64,000 nt of DNA from CAYHDV01 sp047619465 (GCA_047619465.1 JBLHJW010000001.1:37769-101768); one strand, 5' to 3'; positions 34,727-43,641 are shown, counted from the first letter of the stretch. Notes: generated by a model not told the origin, from the sequence alone. Numbers and translations are program-made.

Positions 34727-35263
34727 ATGAAAAAAACAGCAATAGATTGGTTTCCCTTAATTGTGGACCCTTGTAAAGAACAAGCCAAAAACAAAGCTGA
34801 GCAATATGGATCTTCATGGACCATTTACAGACCAGCAGGTCTTCGCGATAAGCTTTTCATTAAGGCTTCACGAATTAGAACAATTCAAGAAGCTGGAGAG
34901 AACAAAGTCGGTGAATCCATTGAAGGAGAATTTCAAGCAATCTTGAATTATTCTCTCATGGGACTCATTCAAATCGAACGAGGTTTTGAGGAAGCAAAAC
35001 TCTATCCTCAAGAGGTTCTGTCCCTCTACGAAAAAGAATCAGCTCTATGTCTTAAGCTTATGGAGAAAAAAAACCATGACTATGGTGAAGCATGGCGAGG
35101 CATGTCTCAAGAAGGTATTACGGATGAGATACTTGTAAAGCTTTCAAGAACAACCGAAAAGATTAGAGCAAAAGCTCCAAAAAAAGATCTCCGGGCGGAA
35201 ATTGAAGATATTGTAAACTATGCAATATTTGCACTTATTCAAATTCAAGAATCCAGCCAATAG
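34727..35263 (+). CDS. DUF1599 (MazG-like all-alpha NTP pyrophosphohydrolase-type) protein
   Basis: 178 residues from the ATG at 34727. It contains two copies of a module: EQYGSSWTIYRPAGLRDKLFIKASRIRTIQEAG and KKNHDYGEAWRGMSQEGITDEILVKLSRTTEKI, each with the DYG.xW and KxxR pattern and followed by an E..D/NY helix (IEDIVNYAIFALIQIQ). This matches DUF1599, a family I know best from Bacteroidota, related to all-alpha NTP-PPases. Lying 75 bases before thyA, it may hydrolyse dUTP/dCTP or salvage nucleotides. The activity is inferred. Confidence 0.75.
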   Translation: MKKTAIDWFPLIVDPCKEQAKNKAEQYGSSWTIYRPAGLRDKLFIKASRIRTIQEAGENKVGESIEGEFQAILNYSLMGLIQIERGFEEAKLYPQEVLSLYEKESALCLKLMEKKNHDYGEAWRGMSQEGITDEILVKLSRTTEKIRAKAPKKDLRAEIEDIVNYAIFALIQIQESSQ

Positions 35264-35276
35264 GCTGGATTTTTTG
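35251..35276 (+). terminator. intrinsic terminator overlapping the DUF1599 stop codon
   Basis: ATCCAGCC/GGCTGGAT with loop AATA, then six T. The TAG stop lies in the stem-loop. Confidence 0.85.
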
Positions 35277-35338
35277 TTTCCTTGACTTATACCCATCCAG
35301 AACGTAATCTGAAATAAACACAATTAAAACAGAATAGG

Positions 35339-36244
35339 ATGAGTAATTTAAATGGATTAGATCTGAGGGCAGAAAACTTTCACATCTCACAGTTTAACGG
35401 AATGGTTCCGTATCATAAACCAAACCCTATCCCTGGTCATGCCGACTGGGAGTACCTAAGATGGGCTAACTTTATCCTAAATTATGGAGAAGTAAAAAAA
35501 GACAGAACAGGAACCGGGACAGTAGATACATTTGGAATAGGTCAAATGAATTTTGATTTGAGTATGGGTTTTCCTTTGTTAACAACAAAGAAGTTACATC
35601 TTCGATCGATTATTCATGAATTGCTTTGGATTATTAAGGGAGATACAAATATAAAGTATCTAAAGGATAACAAGGTTAAAATCTGGGATGACTGGGCAGA
35701 TGAAAATGGAGATCTTGGACCAGTCTACGGTAAACAGTTTCGTAACTGGGAGTCTCCACAGGGTGAAACCTTTGATCAGTTGGCAATTTCGGTAAACACC
35801 ATCAAGAACAATCCTGATTCAAGACGGAATCTTGTTATTGCTTGGAACCCAGGAGAGCTAGATCAAATGGCTCTGACTCCATGTCACTGTTTTTTTCAAT
35901 TCAACGTCACAACTGACGGAAAACTTGATTGTCAGATGTATCAAAGGAGCTCGGACACCTTTCTTGGTGTGCCATACAACATTGCATCCTATGCCCTACT
36001 CACAATGATGATAGCGCAGGTTTGTGGTCTTGAGATAGGAACTTTCTATCATACTTTTGGTTCGCTGCATATTTACAGCAACCATGTTGAACAAATAAAA
36101 CTTCAACTAACAAGAGAACCTAGAACTCTTCCGAAAATGACATTGAATCCTGAAATAGTGGACATCGATGGTTTCACTTTTGATGACTTTGTATTGTCTG
36201 GGTATGATCCACATCCGCACATTAAAGGAGAGGTTTCTGTTTAA
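35339..36244 (+). CDS. thyA: thymidylate synthase
   Basis: 301 residues. Catalytic cysteine in MALTPCHCFFQF, Arg in DRTGTGT, QMYQRSSDTFLGVPYNIASYALL, and the C-terminal end HPHIKGEVSV. It carries ~38 extra N-terminal residues before the usual start (HADWEYLRWANFIL). ThyA converts dUMP to dTMP using methylene-THF. AATAGG just before the ATG is at most a weak ribosome site. It is part of the dTMP-supply group with DUF1599 and the facing dCMP deaminase. Confidence 0.96.
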   Translation: MSNLNGLDLRAENFHISQFNGMVPYHKPNPIPGHADWEYLRWANFILNYGEVKKDRTGTGTVDTFGIGQMNFDLSMGFPLLTTKKLHLRSIIHELLWIIKGDTNIKYLKDNKVKIWDDWADENGDLGPVYGKQFRNWESPQGETFDQLAISVNTIKNNPDSRRNLVIAWNPGELDQMALTPCHCFFQFNVTTDGKLDCQMYQRSSDTFLGVPYNIASYALLTMMIAQVCGLEIGTFYHTFGSLHIYSNHVEQIKLQLTREPRTLPKMTLNPEIVDIDGFTFDDFVLSGYDPHPHIKGEVSV

Positions 36245-36256
36245 TCGAAAACCACT

Positions 36257-36282
36257 AAAGCCCGGGAATTCCCGGGCTTTTT
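36257..36282 (+). terminator. intrinsic terminator of thyA
   Basis: AAAGCCCGGGAA/TTCCCGGGCTTT, perfectly palindromic, then T-run. Confidence 0.9.
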
Positions 36283-36406
36283 TATATTCTCGAGCGAGGG
36301 GCAAGTGAAAGTTTACTTTTATATTGCCCGAGTTAAGGTGAATTGAGTCCCGCTCTAGGGTAGATGTGATTATATTAGACGAGCTTGGCGAGTGCTCTTA
36401 TTTTGG

Positions 36407-36437
36407 AATTAAAAAAACCGAGCCACTTGGCTCGACT
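36407..36437 (-). terminator. intrinsic terminator of the dCMP deaminase gene
   Basis: CGAGCCA/TGGCTCG stem, then seven T on the minus strand, just after the stop. Confidence 0.85.
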
Positions 36438-36441
36438 TAAA

Positions 36442-36999
36442 TTACTCGACATTTAAAGGCTTGTATTTGTTTAACTCTATCCAGCTTTCTAAAAAGGGCG
36501 ATGTATACCTTTTGATTGAGACACCTCTTTCTTTCAGCCAAATGGAGACAGTATCATCTTCATCTCCATAGTTCCAAAGATAATAAACTTGTTTTATTCC
36601 CTTGTTCTTTATTTGCTTGGCGCATTGCTTGCAGGGGTGTGTAGTCACCATAATAGATAATTCTACACCCAGAGTTGGAATATTTAGACTGCCGATAGCA
36701 TTCAGCTCAGCATGGGAGCCTCGACAGAGACCACCCCCTTTTATAAGAACTCCATCTACCACCCTAGCGCAACCAGCTTCTCTAGGGTCAACATCACCTG
36801 ATACGGGCCCATTATATCCGGAGCCAATATTGTGTCGATTTTCTGCAATTATTATAGCCCCTACTTCAAACCATAAGCAAGCAGATCTCTTTGAGATTAT
36901 AACCGCCTCTTGAGCAAATACATCGAGGAAACTCGGTCTAATAAAATTGTCTTCTGTTTTATGAGGAAGCATACCCGATATAAATTTTTTATCTTTCAT
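36442..36999 (-). CDS. dCMP/deoxycytidylate deaminase family protein
   Basis: 185 residues with the zinc site of the cytidine-deaminase superfamily: HAELNAIG (His-Ala-Glu) and HPCKQCAKQI (two Cys). The early CARVV...GGGLCRGSHAE block is typical of ComEB/dCMP deaminases. It makes dUMP from dCMP, the substrate of ThyA 200 bases away on the other strand. Confidence 0.88.
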   Translation of the reverse strand: MKDKKFISGMLPHKTEDNFIRPSFLDVFAQEAVIISKRSACLWFEVGAIIIAENRHNIGSGYNGPVSGDVDPREAGCARVVDGVLIKGGGLCRGSHAELNAIGSLNIPTLGVELSIMVTTHPCKQCAKQIKNKGIKQVYYLWNYGDEDDTVSIWLKERGVSIKRYTSPFLESWIELNKYKPLNVE

Positions 37000-37054
37000 T
37001 GATCAATCTTTATTTATTATGAAATTAACATAAAATCTCCGAGCTCGCAATAAA

Positions 37055-37082
37055 AAAACCAACCCTTGCGGTTGGCTTTTTA
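37055..37082 (-). terminator. intrinsic terminator after rplK
   Basis: AGCCAACC/GGTTGGTT stem with loop GCAA, then T-run on the minus strand. Confidence 0.85.
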
Positions 37083-37103
37083 TTTAGTGAAATTAAAGAT
37101 GTT

Positions 37104-37529
37104 TTAACCTTCAACTTCGATTCCTGCTGAGCGACATGAACCCTCTACGGTTTTCATTGCTCCTTCGATATCTTTTGAATTCAAGTCAGGCATTTTGATC
37201 TCTGCGATCTCCTTTACTTGAGCTTTAGTTATTGATCCAGCTTTCTTTGTTCGGTTCTTTCCAGACCCTGATTTAACTCCGGCAGCCTTTAGAATAAGAC
37301 TAGATACTGGAGGTGTTTTTATTATAAAATCAAATGACCGATCTTCGTAAACACTCAAGACAACAGAACATATGTCCCCCATCTTATCTTTTGTTTGATC
37401 ATTGAAGTCATTTACAAACTGAGAAATGTTTACTCCCGCTTGTCCAAGTGCTGGTCCTAGTGGTGGAGCTGGTGTAGCTTTTCCCGCTGGAACCTGTAGT
37501 TTAAGTTGTTTTTGTAGTTTTTTTGCCAT
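37104..37529 (-). CDS. rplK: 50S ribosomal protein L11
   Basis: 141 residues from the ATG at 37529 (MAKKLQKQLKLQVPAGKATPAP). The longer frame to 37583 adds 18 residues unlike L11. PPLGPALGQAGVNISQFV and KSGSGKNRTKKAGSITKAQVKEIAEIKMPDLN are diagnostic. L11 forms the GTPase-associated centre. rplA, normally next, is absent; the gene is followed by a terminator. Confidence 0.96.
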   Translation of the reverse strand: MAKKLQKQLKLQVPAGKATPAPPLGPALGQAGVNISQFVNDFNDQTKDKMGDICSVVLSVYEDRSFDFIIKTPPVSSLILKAAGVKSGSGKNRTKKAGSITKAQVKEIAEIKMPDLNSKDIEGAMKTVEGSCRSAGIEVEG

Positions 37530-37676
37530 AATTTTTAGTGAAGAGCAATTGGGAGTCCTACTCACATATTGTCTGAGCGACAAAGTTATATGAGATGAGA
37601 TTCTTTCCGAATGCTCTTATGTTTTATTTATTTTAGAAGTAAGTGAGGCTTACCGCGTAACGAAAGATAGATTAAC

Positions 37677-38225
37677 CTATATTTTCTTAAGTTGCAAGAA
37701 GTCCAGCTCGACAGGGGTTTCGCGTCCGAACATATCGACAAGGACTTTTATTTTACCTCTTTCTTGATCAACCTCGTTAACCTTTCCTTGAAGCTCCTTA
37801 AATGGCCCGTCAGTAATAAGGATTGTCTCTCCGATTTCCATATCAATCTTGTATTTTGCACTTTCTTTTTCTTCCATTCTTGCAAATAGGAAGTCTATTT
37901 CTTCTTTTGACACAGGAACAGGTGTAACTCCAGAACCAACGAAACCTGTTACTCTAGGAGTGTTTCGAACAACATACCAAGAATCGTCAGTAACAATCAT
38001 GTCTACGAGAATATAACCAGGGTAGATTTTTTCTTCAATTTCTACTCTTTTTCCCGATTTAATTTTTATTGATTTTTCAGTTGGAACAACCACACTAAAA
38101 ATTTTGTCTTGCATTCCCAGAGATTCAATACGCTGATTTAGATTTTTCAAAACAGCATTTTCATATCCTGAATAAGTGTGAATTGCGTACCAGTTACGCT
38201 CTGCTTTTAGTTCTTGTTTTGCCAT
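37677..38225 (-). CDS. nusG: transcription termination/antitermination protein NusG
   Basis: 182 residues. NGN domain (NWYAIHTYSGYENAVLKNLNQRI, YPGYILVDM, RNTPRVTGFVG) and C-terminal KOW domain (GETILITDGPFKELQGKVNEVD). It couples RNA polymerase to the ribosome. It lies between secE and rplK, the usual order. Confidence 0.96.
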   Translation of the reverse strand: MAKQELKAERNWYAIHTYSGYENAVLKNLNQRIESLGMQDKIFSVVVPTEKSIKIKSGKRVEIEEKIYPGYILVDMIVTDDSWYVVRNTPRVTGFVGSGVTPVPVSKEEIDFLFARMEEKESAKYKIDMEIGETILITDGPFKELQGKVNEVDQERGKIKVLVDMFGRETPVELDFLQLKKI

Positions 38226-38257
38226 GGATTAAATTTGTTTAATTAGTAATTAATAGC

Positions 38258-38428
38258 TTAGATTATTTCCCCTAGAAGTTTGCTGAAAATAATATCAAAT
38301 AATCCCAAGTAGTAGGCAACAAAAAGAGATATCACAATTACAATAATAGTGTAGTTTATTGTCTGCTTTCTTGTGGGCCATGTTGTATGAGTCATTTCAC
38401 CTTTTACTTTTTTTAAAAATTCAAACAT
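38258..38428 (-). CDS. secE: preprotein translocase subunit SecE
   Basis: 56 residues, read directly from the sequence: MFEFLKKVKGEMTHTTWPTR, then one membrane helix (YTIIVIVISLFVAYYLGLF) and a short polar end. The K..VKGEM....WPTR motif before a single helix is the SecE signature. It stabilises SecY in the membrane. It lies 32 bases upstream of nusG, as in most bacteria. Confidence 0.9.
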   Translation of the reverse strand: MFEFLKKVKGEMTHTTWPTRKQTINYTIIVIVISLFVAYYLGLFDIIFSKLLGEII

Positions 38429-38472
38429 AATATTATTGATTAGGTGTCGATTAATTGAAAAATTGGCTTTTT

Positions 38473-38495
38473 TAAAAGCCCTGCGGGGCTTTGAT
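38473..38495 (-). terminator. hairpin upstream of secE
   Basis: AAAGCCCC/GGGCTTTT-type stem on the minus strand ahead of secE; it would stop transcription coming from the decayed methyltransferase region. Confidence 0.55.
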
Positions 38496-38577
38496 ACGAT
38501 TATAATACCCTATATCAAGTAAATTGCAAGAAATGCTCCACCATAGTAGCTTTCTTATTTGTTTACTCTTTTTAGGC

Positions 38578-38768
38578 AAAAATGACTTCCTGAGTGAGTC
38601 GACAAGATAGATTTGCACATCGATAGCGTAGACTGATTCTTTTTACAAAAATCGCTCTGATCTGAGGATGGTACGGAATCCTGAACCAGTATCTACAACT
38701 GTGTCGCCGGATATAATTACCAGGTTCTCTAGAATAGTAAATGGATCATAAAAAGACATGTCGTTCAT
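38578..38768 (-). pseudogene. decayed class I SAM-dependent methyltransferase
   Basis: From the ATG at 38768, FYDPFTILENLVIISGDTVV and DTGSGFRT follow the motif-I pattern (DPxxILxxL...GDxVVDxGxGSG) but one Gly-Ser pair is lost. After a stop (38643-38645), the same frame continues KESVYAIDVQIYLVDSLRK, the motif-II pattern (G.VYAIDVQ). The catalytic remainder is missing. I infer a recently broken gene. Confidence 0.65.
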
Positions 38769-38823
38769 GTCTTTATTCTATGAGATATTGAAGTATCTAT
38801 CAATTATAAACAAGCACAAGGGT

Positions 38824-41800
38824 CTACATTTTAATCTTCTTCTTCAGCACTCCATTTACCACTTGTGTCCCCGAATGAGTCATTTCCTTAACAATTTGAT
38901 CCCCATCCCTCTCCTCAACCTTCAAATCATACACCCCATTGTTCGCCAACATATGATACCTTCCATACTTGTCAGCTACGGTATGTTTCATTTCTTGGTT
39001 TAGTGTTGGTGATATGAGTCGGAGGATGGCAAATGGTATAGGGTTGTTTTTTGAGTCTGTTACAGAACCTGTTCTTCTTCCTCCATACCCTGTCTTTTTG
39101 AGGATTGCAAAGAGGATGTAGAGTGCAAAGGTTGCAATGTTGTAGGGTTGTGGGAAGAACAGTAATGCAGCTAAGGCTACAAGGAATCCAAGGTAGAAGA
39201 GTGTGTCTGCTGTCTTGGTTAGGAGGTAGTCTCTTTTCTTGTAGAACTTTAGTCTGTTGTTAGTTAATTTGTCTTTTTCGTTCCAGTTTACGTTTGTGGC
39301 ATCGAGTGGAATGTTATTTGTAATTACTTGTCCTTGTTGCGATATTGTAATTATTCCTCCTGTGTAGAGGTTTTGGTAGAGGTGGTCTGATGTTTGGTTT
39401 AGGAGCTTTGATGAAGGGAATGTGTAGTCTGCTTTGTTTGCAGTCAGTGTGTATTCTCCTGGTTGGTCTACTAAGAATGAGTACCTACCATCCATGTCTG
39501 TGATGGCTGTGTGTTCTATTCCTGTTTGTGTGTTTGTTAGTGTTACATATACAGGGTCGAGGGGTTGTTTTGTTTTTGAGTCGTAGACTGTCCCCCAGGC
39601 TCTTTGTTTCTTACGTAGTCCGAGTGCCGTGAGTAATATGTTCCCGAGTCTTGTGGGCAGGAGTACGATTTCAGAGGCACCGAGGGCTCCTGCGAAGGCT
39701 CCGGTGACGGCTGTTATGAGTCCAACAGCAAGTGCGATTGTTGTGGCAATTGTTGTTGTGGGCTTGTCGAGAAAGTTTGCGAGGTCGATCGTTCTAAAGG
39801 TGATTGATTCTTGTGGCGGTTTTGTTTCTGTTAGTATCTCTGTTGACACTTGTGGCTCTACAGGAACATCAGTGTTTGGTGTACTGATTGGAGAGTCTGT
39901 TGTGATGGTTGGGGCTGTGAGTGGTGTTACTGGTGGTTTGATGATTAGTGGCTCTTGGATTGTTGGGGGTGTTTGTGGGTAGACAGTTAACCCAACGAAA
40001 CAAGCTTTTCTTGTATCGTTAACGTCTACTGCAGTAATACTGTATACAGTATTTTCTATTGGGTTTACTGTGTACGGTTGTGATATTGGAAATCCTTCTC
40101 CGTTTAAGTATGTTAAATATGGAGAAGTACCTCCTTGGATTTTCCAGGTGAGGTTTGTTTGTTGTCCTGCTGTGATGACGGAAGGGATTCCCGTAACGTT
40201 ACACAGAAGAGGCTCTAGTGGAAGTATCTCTTCTTCCTTTTCGTCTGAATCATCTTCAGGGTTTGGTGTTGGTTCAGGATCTTCTTCCTTTTCGTCTGAA
40301 TCATCTTCAGGGTCTGGTGTTGGTTCTTCGAGTGTCACATTCTCTTCACATATTGTTGCTCCATAGCGGTTAATTGCAGCAAGGGTGAAATATTGTGTGG
40401 AATCTGGATAGAGTGATTCTCCTGGGAGGATTGTGAGACCGCTTGTGTTTGATGAGTAGATTTCTCCGTTGAGTTTATAGTAGAAAGGTGAGGTGGACTG
40501 TCCTGGCCAGGTTACCTGCCATTTTAAGTATAGCGTTTCTCCTTCTTCAATTGCGCTTGGAAGAACAAATTCACACTGTGGAGGGTACACAAAACTTGAC
40601 CCTCCCTCATTCAAATTTGGCACAAACTCATAACGGAAAACATCCAAAGATCCGTTCGAATCATCTAATACGAGGTTTGTCGCGTATGAACCATAAAAGA
40701 GGGATTTTCCATCATCAGAAACAGAGGCTCTGTAACTGTTACCGTCACTCTCTTCCCCATTTGAATCTACAGATATTCTTTGAGTTGTTCCGTCCAATGT
40801 GCTGTATAAAAATATATCATAGTTTGCATTCGTGTCACCAGAAACGAGGTTGGTTGCATCAGAACTAAAAGTAATATAACTTCCATCACCTGAGATGAAA
40901 GGACGGGTGGAAGTTCCATTGCTTTGTAAACCATTTGAATCAACAGAAACTCGTTCCGTGGTTCCCTCCTGAAGATCACGGAGGAAAATATCCTGACTTT
41001 CATTTGTGTCATTCACTACAAGGTTTGAGGCAATAGAGTCAAAAACAACGTACCGTCCATTTTCTGAAATTGTAGAAGTTTTCGCTGTCGTACCAGATGA
41101 AGCATTTCCTTCTACTCCTGCTGTAGACACAGACACGCGGACAGTTGTTCCTAGCTGTGTGTCGCGCAAGAAAATATCACTAGCGCTGTTAGTGTCACTT
41201 GCTACAAGGTTGGTAGCCAATGACCTAAATATAATATATCTTCCATCTCCTGAAATATCAGGAAAGACTGACGCCCCGTTAGCCTGGGCTTCTGCAGAAG
41301 AAACAGAAACGCGCGTTGTGGTTCCTGATTGCATGTCACGGAGAAAAATGTCATTAACGGCATTCGTATCACTAGCCACTAGGTCGGTGGAGCTCGATTT
41401 AAAAACAACATACCTCCCTTCTGATGATATCTCAGGGTCAGTGGAGGCGCCATCGCCCTGTCCACCTGCCGTACTCAGGGAAACAATTGTCGTGGTCCCG
41501 CTCTGGATATTATAATTAAATACATCAGGGGTACCATTCGAGTCATTATCGACAAGGTTCGTAGAGTTAGACTCATACACAACATGCTCACCATCTGAGG
41601 AAATTTCTGGATCATACTGAGAGCCATTGGCTTGAGCTCCAGCAGAAGAAACAGAGACTCTTATTGTTGATCCTGTCTCGGTATCATAAAGAAAGATGTC
41701 TGCGGTGCCGTTATTGTCACCTGCGACAAGGTTGGTAGAGTCAGAGTAGTAGGTAACGTATCTTCCATCAGGAGTCATATCTGGATACCCAGATATGGAG

Positions 41801-41928
41801 TCTCCATATTCTCCAGTCGAAGAAACAGAAACGATGGAAGTTTTCACGCTTGCAGCAATTACCACAAAAAAAGCCGCGAGTGAAAGCGCCCCTATAACAA
41901 GAAAACCTGCTGATCTAAGCTTCTTCAT
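38824..41928 (-). CDS. large surface protein: TolB/PD40 propeller, Ig-like domains, two membrane anchors, CarboxypepD_reg-like domains
   Basis: 1034 residues. A signal anchor (about 5-28) precedes seven PD40-type propeller blades at about 30-420 (DGRYVTYYSDSTNLVAGD, repeated as SSDGEHVVYES, SGDGRYIIFRS and so on). Next come an Ig-like module with paired cysteines (CEFVLPSAIEEGETLYLKWQV), a DDSDEKEE repeat, a second Ig module, and a Pro/Thr region. After a membrane segment (~710-740) is a carboxypeptidase-regulatory-like domain (GTVYDSKTKQPLDPVYVTLTN), then two more membrane segments and a final similar domain (TGSVTDSKNNPIPFAILRL). ATG 41937 is three codons upstream. The function is unknown. 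Confidence 0.75.
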   Translation of the reverse strand: MKKLRSAGFLVIGALSLAAFFVVIAASVKTSIVSVSSTGEYGDSISGYPDMTPDGRYVTYYSDSTNLVAGDNNGTADIFLYDTETGSTIRVSVSSAGAQANGSQYDPEISSDGEHVVYESNSTNLVDNDSNGTPDVFNYNIQSGTTTIVSLSTAGGQGDGASTDPEISSEGRYVVFKSSSTDLVASDTNAVNDIFLRDMQSGTTTRVSVSSAEAQANGASVFPDISGDGRYIIFRSLATNLVASDTNSASDIFLRDTQLGTTVRVSVSTAGVEGNASSGTTAKTSTISENGRYVVFDSIASNLVVNDTNESQDIFLRDLQEGTTERVSVDSNGLQSNGTSTRPFISGDGSYITFSSDATNLVSGDTNANYDIFLYSTLDGTTQRISVDSNGEESDGNSYRASVSDDGKSLFYGSYATNLVLDDSNGSLDVFRYEFVPNLNEGGSSFVYPPQCEFVLPSAIEEGETLYLKWQVTWPGQSTSPFYYKLNGEIYSSNTSGLTILPGESLYPDSTQYFTLAAINRYGATICEENVTLEEPTPDPEDDSDEKEEDPEPTPNPEDDSDEKEEEILPLEPLLCNVTGIPSVITAGQQTNLTWKIQGGTSPYLTYLNGEGFPISQPYTVNPIENTVYSITAVDVNDTRKACFVGLTVYPQTPPTIQEPLIIKPPVTPLTAPTITTDSPISTPNTDVPVEPQVSTEILTETKPPQESITFRTIDLANFLDKPTTTIATTIALAVGLITAVTGAFAGALGASEIVLLPTRLGNILLTALGLRKKQRAWGTVYDSKTKQPLDPVYVTLTNTQTGIEHTAITDMDGRYSFLVDQPGEYTLTANKADYTFPSSKLLNQTSDHLYQNLYTGGIITISQQGQVITNNIPLDATNVNWNEKDKLTNNRLKFYKKRDYLLTKTADTLFYLGFLVALAALLFFPQPYNIATFALYILFAILKKTGYGGRRTGSVTDSKNNPIPFAILRLISPTLNQEMKHTVADKYGRYHMLANNGVYDLKVEERDGDQIVKEMTHSGTQVVNGVLKKKIKM
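40230..40326 (-). repeat. two-copy 51-bp tandem repeat in the surface-protein gene
   Basis: Units start at 40230 and 40281 and encode PTPxPEDDSDEKEE twice. Such in-frame repeats can change copy number by slippage. Confidence 0.9.
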
Positions 41929-41986
41929 ATGTAACATATTTTAACAAACTAATCCTGGTCCTACTAATTTAAATCCATGTGACTTT

Positions 41987-42017
41987 TAAAAAACCCAACT
42001 CTCGGTCGGGTTTTTTT
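41987..42017 (-). terminator. intrinsic terminator of the 537-residue surface gene
   Basis: AAAAACCC/GGGTTTTT stem with a partly paired inside, then T-run, 11 bases after the stop. Confidence 0.7.
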
Positions 42018-42027
42018 GACATTTTTA

Positions 42028-43641
42028 TCATGCAAATATCTTCGAGAAAAATGATACGATAGCTCTTGCAAAAGGACTATTAGAAACTCCAGCAGTAAGT
42101 CTTGAGTTATTGTTTGAAGTTAACTCTTCCCCGTTTTCATCTAGTACTTCTACTGTAGCTTCGCAGAAGTTTGCTCCCCATAGGTTGAATGTAGCTAGTC
42201 TGTAGGTTGTAGTGTGTTCTGGTTGTATTGATATTGAGTTTACACTGGAAGAGTATAGTCCTTCTCCTGGAACTTTAGAGTAGTAGGTGTTTTGGTTCTC
42301 TGTAGGCCAGTTTGTGTTCCAGCTTAGTGTTGCTTCTTCTCCTGCTGTTATTGTGTTTGGAGTGATTGTGGCTTCGCAGAGTGGTGGGTGGATGTAGCCG
42401 CGGCCGGTGGATGAGGATGATGAGACTGTGGCTGAGAGGTCGAAGATTAAGACACGGCTGTTCCCTGTTTCAGTAGTGAAAAGATATTTATTTGTTGAGT
42501 CGTAATCAACATTGTAAGGAGCGCTAAAAGTGGAAGATGTGGTACTCGTTGAGTTAGAGGTAAAATCTGTCTGCCCAAGTACATAACTTGCATCCATACC
42601 ATTTGATATAGAAGCGAGATCATAACTCAGAACCCTGTTACCTCCTGTGTCAGATACAAAAAGTCTGTCATTTGTAGAGTCATATGTAACGGCTGAAGCC
42701 GAAATTAAGCTGTCTGCATCAAGAGCATCGCTATCAGAAGTAAAATCCTCTTGACCTATTACATATGAGGCGTCCATTCCTGTAGACACCCCTCCAGACA
42801 TGTCATACACAAGGACACGATTTTGAACATCACTGACAACGAACAGTCGATCATTCACCTGATCATAATCCATATACTGAGGACTCAGAAGTCCGTCTTG
42901 ATCGAGTACTCCACCTGTTGTAGTTGCGCTCTCTTGTCCGATAATCCAGCTTGCATCCATATTGTCTGTGATACCACCAGAGAGATCAAAGGCCATCACT
43001 CTGGCATAAGCACCATTACCCACAAATAGATAGTCATTTCCTTCATCATAGGCGAGCCCTGTTGGATACCCTACAGTACTTGTAGAAACAGGAAAAATCT
43101 CGGACCCTGAGGTAAGGTTTGCCTGGCCGAGAACATTGCTTGCATTCATACCGTTTGTGATTCCACCCGAAAGATTATAAACAAGGACACGGTGGTTATA
43201 GTAATCAGAAACAAACAAACGATCATTTCCAGAATCATATTCAAGATCAAGTGCAAATGCGTTAAAAGTACCAGCGGTTGTACCTGTGGCACCTGCATTA
43301 AAATCCGCCTGACCAATCACATAGCTGGCGGGCATACCGTTTGTGATTCCAGCCGATAGATCATAAACAAGAACTCGAACAGGCCCTCCCATAAAGTCCA
43401 AAGCGAACAATCTGTCATTTGTCGCATCGTACGTTGTAGCAAGAGGGAAAATCATGTCAGCTATTCCGCCAACCTGCATGACTGAAGTAAAGTCTGGCTC
43501 ACCAAGGACATAGCTGGCTTCCATGCCTGTTGAAAGAGTTGTGGCTTTAACAGAAGATAGTGGCAAGAATAAAATTGCAACAGAGACAATCAATGCAATA
43601 TAACTAATAGAAGATTTTGTATTGTTTATAATTTTTATCAT
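42028..43641 (-). CDS. secreted NHL/beta-propeller surface protein with Ig-like and conserved C-terminal tail
   Basis: 537 residues. Signal peptide about 1-33 (ending VKA). Six NHL-type blades of ~60 residues follow (GMDASYVLGQTDFTSNS...NVDYDSTNKYLFTTE, GNSRVLIFDLS). An Ig-like domain with cysteines (PPLCEATITPNTITAGEEATLSW...NLWGANFCEATVEVLD) comes next. The end reads NSPFARAIVSFFSKIFA, a hydrophobic-basic tail also present in the partial gene at the window edge. A TATAAT lies seven bases before the ATG. It is likely displayed on the cell surface; the ligand is unknown. Confidence 0.75.
   Translation of the reverse strand: MIKIINNTKSSISYIALIVSVAILFLPLSSVKATTLSTGMEASYVLGEPDFTSVMQVGGIADMIFPLATTYDATNDRLFALDFMGGPVRVLVYDLSAGITNGMPASYVIGQADFNAGATGTTAGTFNAFALDLEYDSGNDRLFVSDYYNHRVLVYNLSGGITNGMNASNVLGQANLTSGSEIFPVSTSTVGYPTGLAYDEGNDYLFVGNGAYARVMAFDLSGGITDNMDASWIIGQESATTTGGVLDQDGLLSPQYMDYDQVNDRLFVVSDVQNRVLVYDMSGGVSTGMDASYVIGQEDFTSDSDALDADSLISASAVTYDSTNDRLFVSDTGGNRVLSYDLASISNGMDASYVLGQTDFTSNSTSTTSSTFSAPYNVDYDSTNKYLFTTETGNSRVLIFDLSATVSSSSSTGRGYIHPPLCEATITPNTITAGEEATLSWNTNWPTENQNTYYSKVPGEGLYSSSVNSISIQPEHTTTYRLATFNLWGANFCEATVEVLDENGEELTSNNNSRLTAGVSNSPFARAIVSFFSKIFA
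42139..42208 (-). repeat. 70-bp near-identical block shared with 63931-64000
   Basis: One mismatch in 70 bases; both copies encode the end of the Ig-like domain (TYRLATFNLWGANFCEATVEVLD) in two different surface genes 21.8 kb apart. Confidence 0.95.
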
